From contig CAMPCK010000036.1 of NCBI GenBank assembly GCA_946645735.1, positions 1 through 7,968 of the forward strand: a stretch of 7,968 nucleotides of DNA, in the 5' to 3' direction. This document shows, piece by piece, positions 5,321 through 7,968 of this stretch (within the stretch, counting starts at the first letter, position 1; each line of letters opens with the position of its first letter). The stretch comes from an uncultured Clostridia bacterium (GTDB lineage: Bacteria; Bacillota_A; Clostridia; Peptostreptococcales; Anaerovoracaceae). The notes beneath the pieces are model-generated. The model saw nothing but the letters and a program-made list of their open reading frames with translations, was not told the DNA's origin and did not search any database. A program made the translations under genes and the position numbers.

Positions 5321-6391
5321 CTATAATAAGCTTTTGAACTGCCTGAGACTCGGGCTTCCCTGAACCCTTACTCTCGTAAGCTTGACTGGGTTGTCTCCCG
5401 GGTGGATTTTTCCGTATTCCGTTGTGAAAGCGCAGAGGAAGCCTGCATCCTCCACAACCTTAAGGCACTGGTCATCATAGTCTCCGAAGGGATAGGCGAA
5501 AGCATCCCCGCTTCCCAGAAGCTTGATGGACTTATTGAGGTCAGCCAGGGCATCATCGTAACTGAGAGCCGTGAAGACTCCGCCGTGTCCGATATTTCCT
5601 CCGGGTCTGTGCATGTCGTAGGAATGGGACTCCAGCCACAGGTGCTTGTAGTCAGTCTCAGACCAGTGTTTGCCTCTCTTGGTTCCTATTATGAAGGCTG
5701 TAGCTCTCACATCATACTTCTCTATTAAGGGGACGCCGTTTTCTTCGAAGAGTGTGGTACCGTCATCGAAGGTCAGGCATACGCTCTTCTCAGGAAGATC
5801 GATCTCCCCGTCGAGATACTGCCTTACTTCTTTCCAGGTGGGGAAATAATAGCCTTCATCCACAAGATATTTAAGTTCCTCTTCAAGGACAGATGCCTTG
5901 ATGCAGTTGGCGTCCACTCCCTTCTTGGGAGGCTTGGCAGGATCATAGACCTTATGATACATGAGGACCGAAAGCCCTCTCTTCTTGCCCTCCTTTGTCT
6001 GAGGCGGGAAGGTAACATTGAGCTTTCTCGATGCCTCTGCCCTGTTTCCGTTCTTATCTGTTACAGCATACTTGATTTCATATTCTCCGCTCTGGTCTAT
6101 ATCGGGGATCTCGGTTTCAACTGAAGCACTGATATCATCTCCGTAGGCGTCAGTTGCTGTGAAGCCCGGATCCTTAAACTCATCGCCATAAAACATATTT
6201 ACAGCAGAATCCCCGCTGAGGGTCAGAACAGGCGGAGTGACCGCCAGTTTTGCCTCTTCTTTCTTTCTGGCAGTCTCTTTCTGGAGCATAACCCCCATAA
6301 TAGCGCCGAGAATAAGTATAACTATAAAAAGCACGGGTATGATTGCTCTTTTCGTTCTTTTTCTTTTTCTTGCCCTCTCTGTTCTTGTCAT
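5321..6391 (-). CDS. membrane-anchored polysaccharide deacetylase (NodB/CE4) with Ig-like domain
   Basis: Order of parts in the 356-aa product: a basic cytoplasmic tail (1-15), one membrane anchor (about 16-36), an Ig-like DUF5011-type domain (about 54-127; DPGFTATDAYGDDIS and SGEYEIKYAVTDKNGN), then a NodB/CE4 deacetylase domain. The latter shows YHKV (145-148), the catalytic and metal motif TFDDG (207-211), the histidine motif SHSYDMH (255-261) and FAYPFGDY (298-305). The family removes N- or O-acetyl groups from cell-wall or capsule polysaccharides; the exact substrate cannot be read. The frame can be opened at a TTG at 6403, but GGAGG at 6401-6397 lies inside that extension and sits five bases before the ATG at 6391, so 6391 is the start. 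It has its own promoter and ends at a terminator shared with the convergent gene. Confidence 0.92.
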   Translation of the reverse strand: MTRTERARKRKRTKRAIIPVLFIVILILGAIMGVMLQKETARKKEEAKLAVTPPVLTLSGDSAVNMFYGDEFKDPGFTATDAYGDDISASVETEIPDIDQSGEYEIKYAVTDKNGNRAEASRKLNVTFPPQTKEGKKRGLSVLMYHKVYDPAKPPKKGVDANCIKASVLEEELKYLVDEGYYFPTWKEVRQYLDGEIDLPEKSVCLTFDDGTTLFEENGVPLIEKYDVRATAFIIGTKRGKHWSETDYKHLWLESHSYDMHRPGGNIGHGGVFTALSYDDALADLNKSIKLLGSGDAFAYPFGDYDDQCLKVVEDAGFLCAFTTEYGKIHPGDNPVKLTRVRVQGSPSLRQFKSLL

Positions 6392-6396
6392 CTCTT

Positions 6397-6401
6397 CCTC
6401 C
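6397..6401 (-). promoter_or_regulatory. ribosome binding site fixing the deacetylase start
   Basis: GGAGG on the minus strand, five bases before the ATG at 6391. It excludes the upstream in-frame TTG at 6403, which would place the ribosome site within the coding region. Confidence 0.85.
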
Positions 6402-6419
6402 AAAACATTTATTTACATT

Positions 6420-6428
6420 ATTATATCA
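6420..6428 (-). promoter_or_regulatory. extended -10 promoter of the deacetylase gene
   Basis: The minus strand reads TGATATAAT (hexamer 6425-6420). Initiation near 6413 gives a leader of about 22 nt. The hexamer 17 bp upstream, TTACTA (6448-6443), matches the -35 consensus at only three positions. The promoter lies just after the terminator of the permease unit, so the deacetylase is a separate transcription unit. Confidence 0.75.
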
Positions 6429-6461
6429 TTACCTCTTCACGTTAGTAACCCCTTATATAAC

Positions 6462-6487
6462 AAAAAGAAGGCGTCCGGGACACCTTC
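6462..6487 (-). terminator. Rho-independent terminator after the permease gene
   Basis: On the minus strand GAAGGTGT pairs with ACGCCTTC (6487-6480 with 6474-6467; one G-T pair) around a CCCGG loop, followed directly by TTTTT (6466-6462). It starts 15 bp after the permease stop and separates that unit from the deacetylase. Confidence 0.88.
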
Positions 6488-6502
6488 ATGCATTCACTGT
6501 TG

Positions 6503-7360
6503 TTATTTTTTGATAAGGCTTATTACAGCTACAGCTATAACGCCGATCAGAATTATGTTAAGCACAACCGCATTTATGGATATGGCCAGCATTGTACCGA
6601 TAAATGCTGTAACACATCCTGCGGATACTGCAGAAATTGCCATTTTTTTGTTGTATCTTCTGCGTCCTACCACATTTATTCCTCCAGTTACCACAGATAT
6701 AGGCACGCTTCCAAGAAGAAGAGTAAGTGTGGTTATGGGGGACATGCCAAGCAGCATGAGAAGCGCTGTAGTAAAGGGCTTGGCAGGGATTCCCAGCATG
6801 TTTGTAAAGCCGAAGCAAAAGGTGAAAGCGCCGAGGATAACAAGCTTTATTCCCGAAAGAGATACTGCAGTTCCTGGCTCACCTGAACTCAATATCATTC
6901 TGATGATCAAAACTGCTATTGCTGCCAGGAGAAGGATGATCTGAGCTTTTCTTATGGATTCTCCCTTCATCACCCCTACGGCACGGGAACCGAAGAAGCT
7001 TCCCAGTGCAAGGCAGATCATGAACACAGCAAGGGTCAGGGTGTCAACCTCCGGTGCATTTCTTAAGTAAAGAAATGCGATGAAGGAACCGGGAACGATT
7101 CCCGCGGTTATCAGGCAGTCCGGCAGGGTTTCCGGATCTGCAAGTTTGAGTTTCCTCACAACTATGGTGTTCATTACAAAGTCAGATATGCCGATGGTAC
7201 AGAAAAAATACACAATGGCTTCAGCTATCATGGTCCCTTTAAGGGTCCCCGGCTGCCTTGCCATGGCTTCTCTGTCCGAAACGGCATCTCTTACTATGCT
7301 TACAGCATAAATGATACCTGCTATTAAAAATGCAAAACCTATAATGTGCTGAAGTGACAT
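6503..7360 (-). CDS. TauE/SafE (TSUP) family membrane permease
   Basis: A 285-aa, very hydrophobic protein with about eight membrane helices in two similar halves. The first half has a glycine-rich turn around GISDFVMNT (57-65) and GSFFGSRAVG (120-129); the second has GFTNMLGIPAKP (184-195). These correspond to the paired half-repeats of the TSUP family, which exports or imports sulfite, sulfonates and other small organic anions. The characteristic GGG cluster of many members is not present, so the substrate is open. GGGAG four bases before the ATG at 7360 supports the start. It follows the RseC-like gene by 18 bp and ends at a clear terminator, so the two form a two-gene unit. Another type of multi-helix permease cannot be excluded. 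Confidence 0.8.
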   Translation of the reverse strand: MSLQHIIGFAFLIAGIIYAVSIVRDAVSDREAMARQPGTLKGTMIAEAIVYFFCTIGISDFVMNTIVVRKLKLADPETLPDCLITAGIVPGSFIAFLYLRNAPEVDTLTLAVFMICLALGSFFGSRAVGVMKGESIRKAQIILLLAAIAVLIIRMILSSGEPGTAVSLSGIKLVILGAFTFCFGFTNMLGIPAKPFTTALLMLLGMSPITTLTLLLGSVPISVVTGGINVVGRRRYNKKMAISAVSAGCVTAFIGTMLAISINAVVLNIILIGVIAVAVISLIKK

Positions 7361-7378
7361 AATACTCCCATCTTCCTC

Positions 7379-7774
7379 TTACAGGAAATGCTCGCTGGTC
7401 TTAAGGATCTTGGTGATCTTATACTTTCTGTACTTAAGCATGCGGGATCTTCTGTTCATGACATAGGCTACTATCAGGAACATGATAGCAAGGAGCAGAG
7501 CAGAAAGCAGTCTCTCAGGAGTGCTCTTGGATCCTGTGAAAAGGAATCCGAGAACAGCACCGATCACAGGAAGGATGTATGCAATTCTTGATTCGTTCAT
7601 TATCCTGTTTTCTGTAGGTACGACTTCAACTATATCGTCACGTCTTACCTTCATGTCTTTTCCTTTGAACTCAGCGATATATGTTGTATCGTCAATTGGT
7701 TTGCCGTTTTCAAGTATCGCTACTTCAGCGAAATCTGTCGTCATTATTTTTACGACTTTAGCGGTGATTGCCAT
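7379..7774 (-). CDS. small RseC/MucC-like two-helix membrane protein, 131 aa
   Basis: Residues 1 to about 55 look like a small beta domain (VVKIMTTDFAEVAIL, then KVRRDDIVEVVP). Two membrane helices follow at about 63-80 and 87-106, and a basic tail ends the protein (NRRSRMLKYRKYK). This layout, with a KVxxxDxVEV turn before the first helix, resembles RseC/SoxR-reducing-system proteins, but the cysteines typical of RseC are absent; the protein has none. The start at 7774 has an excellent AAGGAGG six bases upstream. It precedes the TSUP permease by 18 bp in the same unit and may support or regulate it. The RseC likeness is by topology only; function unknown. Confidence 0.72.
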   Translation of the reverse strand: MAITAKVVKIMTTDFAEVAILENGKPIDDTTYIAEFKGKDMKVRRDDIVEVVPTENRIMNESRIAYILPVIGAVLGFLFTGSKSTPERLLSALLLAIMFLIVAYVMNRRSRMLKYRKYKITKILKTSEHFL

Positions 7775-7780
7775 GAATAT

Positions 7781-7787
7781 CCTCCTT
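7781..7787 (-). promoter_or_regulatory. ribosome binding site with a perfect complementary partner in the upstream hairpin
   Basis: AAGGAGG (minus strand) lies six bases before the ATG at 7774. The same leader contains its exact complement CCTCCTT at 7810-7804, formed by the last bases of the hairpin 3' arm and the two bases after it, so hairpin formation and blocking of the ribosome site are mutually exclusive folds. Confidence 0.5.
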
Positions 7788-7804
7788 GATCATGGTGGTA
7801 AGAA

Positions 7805-7828
7805 AGGAGGGCAAATTCTTGCCCTCCT
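7805..7828 (-). terminator. strong hairpin, likely terminator of the upstream gene or leader attenuator
   Basis: A perfect 9-bp stem GGAGGGCAA / TTGCCCTCC (7827-7819 with 7814-7806) around a four-base loop, extended by one A-T pair (7828 with 7805). On the minus strand it is followed by TTTCTT, a short and interrupted T run, so termination may be partial. It lies 43 bp after the stop of the edge gene and 30 bp before the RseC-like start. Confidence 0.65.
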
Positions 7829-7853
7829 CTCTTGCGGGATGTTTTATGATATT

Positions 7854-7859
7854 ATTATA
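7854..7859 (-). promoter_or_regulatory. possible -10 element upstream of the RseC-like/permease unit
   Basis: TATAAT on the minus strand, between the edge gene and the hairpin. The hexamer 17 bp upstream, TTTATG, is weak and there is no TG extension. If used, RNA would start near 7847 and carry the hairpin in its leader. Otherwise the unit depends on read-through. Confidence 0.35.
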
Positions 7860-7870
7860 TAACTAACTTT

Positions 7871-7968
7871 TTAGCCCATAAACATAGGTACGAAGTAGAG
7901 TCCGAGACAAGCTACTACTACCCAGAATACGCAGATGAATGCCATGAATCCCCAAACGTCCTTCAGCT
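7871..7968 (-). CDS. C-terminal end of a membrane protein, partial (start outside window)
   Basis: The last 31 or so codons before a TAA at 7873-7871 are visible. They encode LKDVWGFMAFICVFWVVV followed by a short hydrophobic end, YFVPMFMG, which is a single membrane helix close to the C-terminus. The family cannot be named from this stretch; it could be the last helix of a transporter or a very small membrane protein. A hairpin follows the stop. Confidence 0.65.
   Translation of the reverse strand, partial: LKDVWGFMAFICVFWVVVACLGLYFVPMFMG

Noticed and set aside
6392..6403. TTG start giving a deacetylase four residues longer
   Set aside because: The GGAGG ribosome site would lie inside those codons; it is correctly spaced for the ATG at 6391.
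6237..6944. Rightward 235-codon open frame
   Set aside because: It is antisense to the deacetylase start and the permease, crosses a promoter and a terminator, and the opposite-strand genes have family motifs and ribosome sites.
7741..7793. Upstream reading frame from an ATG at 7793 overlapping the RseC-like start
   Set aside because: Eleven codons, out of frame, no ribosome site in front of it; its codons mostly consist of the ribosome site of the real gene.
7482..7862. Rightward 126-codon open frame opposite the RseC-like gene
   Set aside because: It runs through the leader hairpin and the whole antisense of a gene with a strong ribosome site; no supporting signal of its own.

Overview
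The window looks like a piece of a Gram-positive anaerobe, most likely a Clostridia/Lachnospiraceae-type Firmicute. The reasons are strong purine-rich Shine-Dalgarno sites, TGnTATAAT promoters without good -35 boxes, an aldo/keto reductase fused to a two-cluster ferredoxin domain, zinc-ribbon single-pass membrane proteins, and a membrane-anchored polysaccharide deacetylase. This assignment rests on gene content recognised by eye; no search was run. Eleven protein genes are supported, two of them cut by the window edges. Ten read leftward (minus strand) and one reads rightward. I see no rRNA, tRNA, CRISPR array, insertion sequence or phage gene.

Left block, 1-1495, minus strand: an extended -10 promoter drives a tightly packed set of three small membrane proteins. 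Two (160 and 251 aa) start with a four-cysteine zinc ribbon, followed by a linker, one membrane helix and an exported tail. They look like paralogues. The third, cut by the window start, is a basic-N-terminus single-pass protein whose start lies 17 nt inside the previous gene. Their function is unknown.

Middle-left block, 1535-3947, minus strand: three genes nearly touching, in transcription order an archaemetzincin-like zinc protein, a YbaK-type Cys-tRNA(Pro) deacylase, and the aldo/keto reductase-ferredoxin protein. They probably form one transcript. That transcript starts at a promoter fused, as a nearly perfect palindrome, to the promoter of the rightward gene beginning at 3982.

Middle, 3982-5274, plus strand: a 430-aa protein with three membrane helices and a large exported region. 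Its NGD...TV...GL module is of the kind usually found in Firmicute zinc-ribbon surface proteins. It converges on the deacetylase gene, and the two share a bidirectional terminator.

Right block, 5321-7968, minus strand: a polysaccharide deacetylase (start corrected to 6391) with its own promoter; a terminator; then a two-gene unit of a small RseC-like two-helix protein followed by a TauE/SafE-type (TSUP) permease. A hairpin in front of that unit can pair with its ribosome binding site in an alternative fold. The last 98 bases are the C-terminal end of another membrane protein.

Most of the products sit in or act at the envelope: zinc-ribbon sensors or scaffolds, the exported-module protein, the deacetylase, the permease. 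The three-gene middle operon is cytoplasmic. The most unusual signals are the symmetric divergent promoter, the archaemetzincin-like protein with a stretched zinc site, the zinc-ribbon paralogue cassette, and the possible RNA switch before the RseC-like gene.
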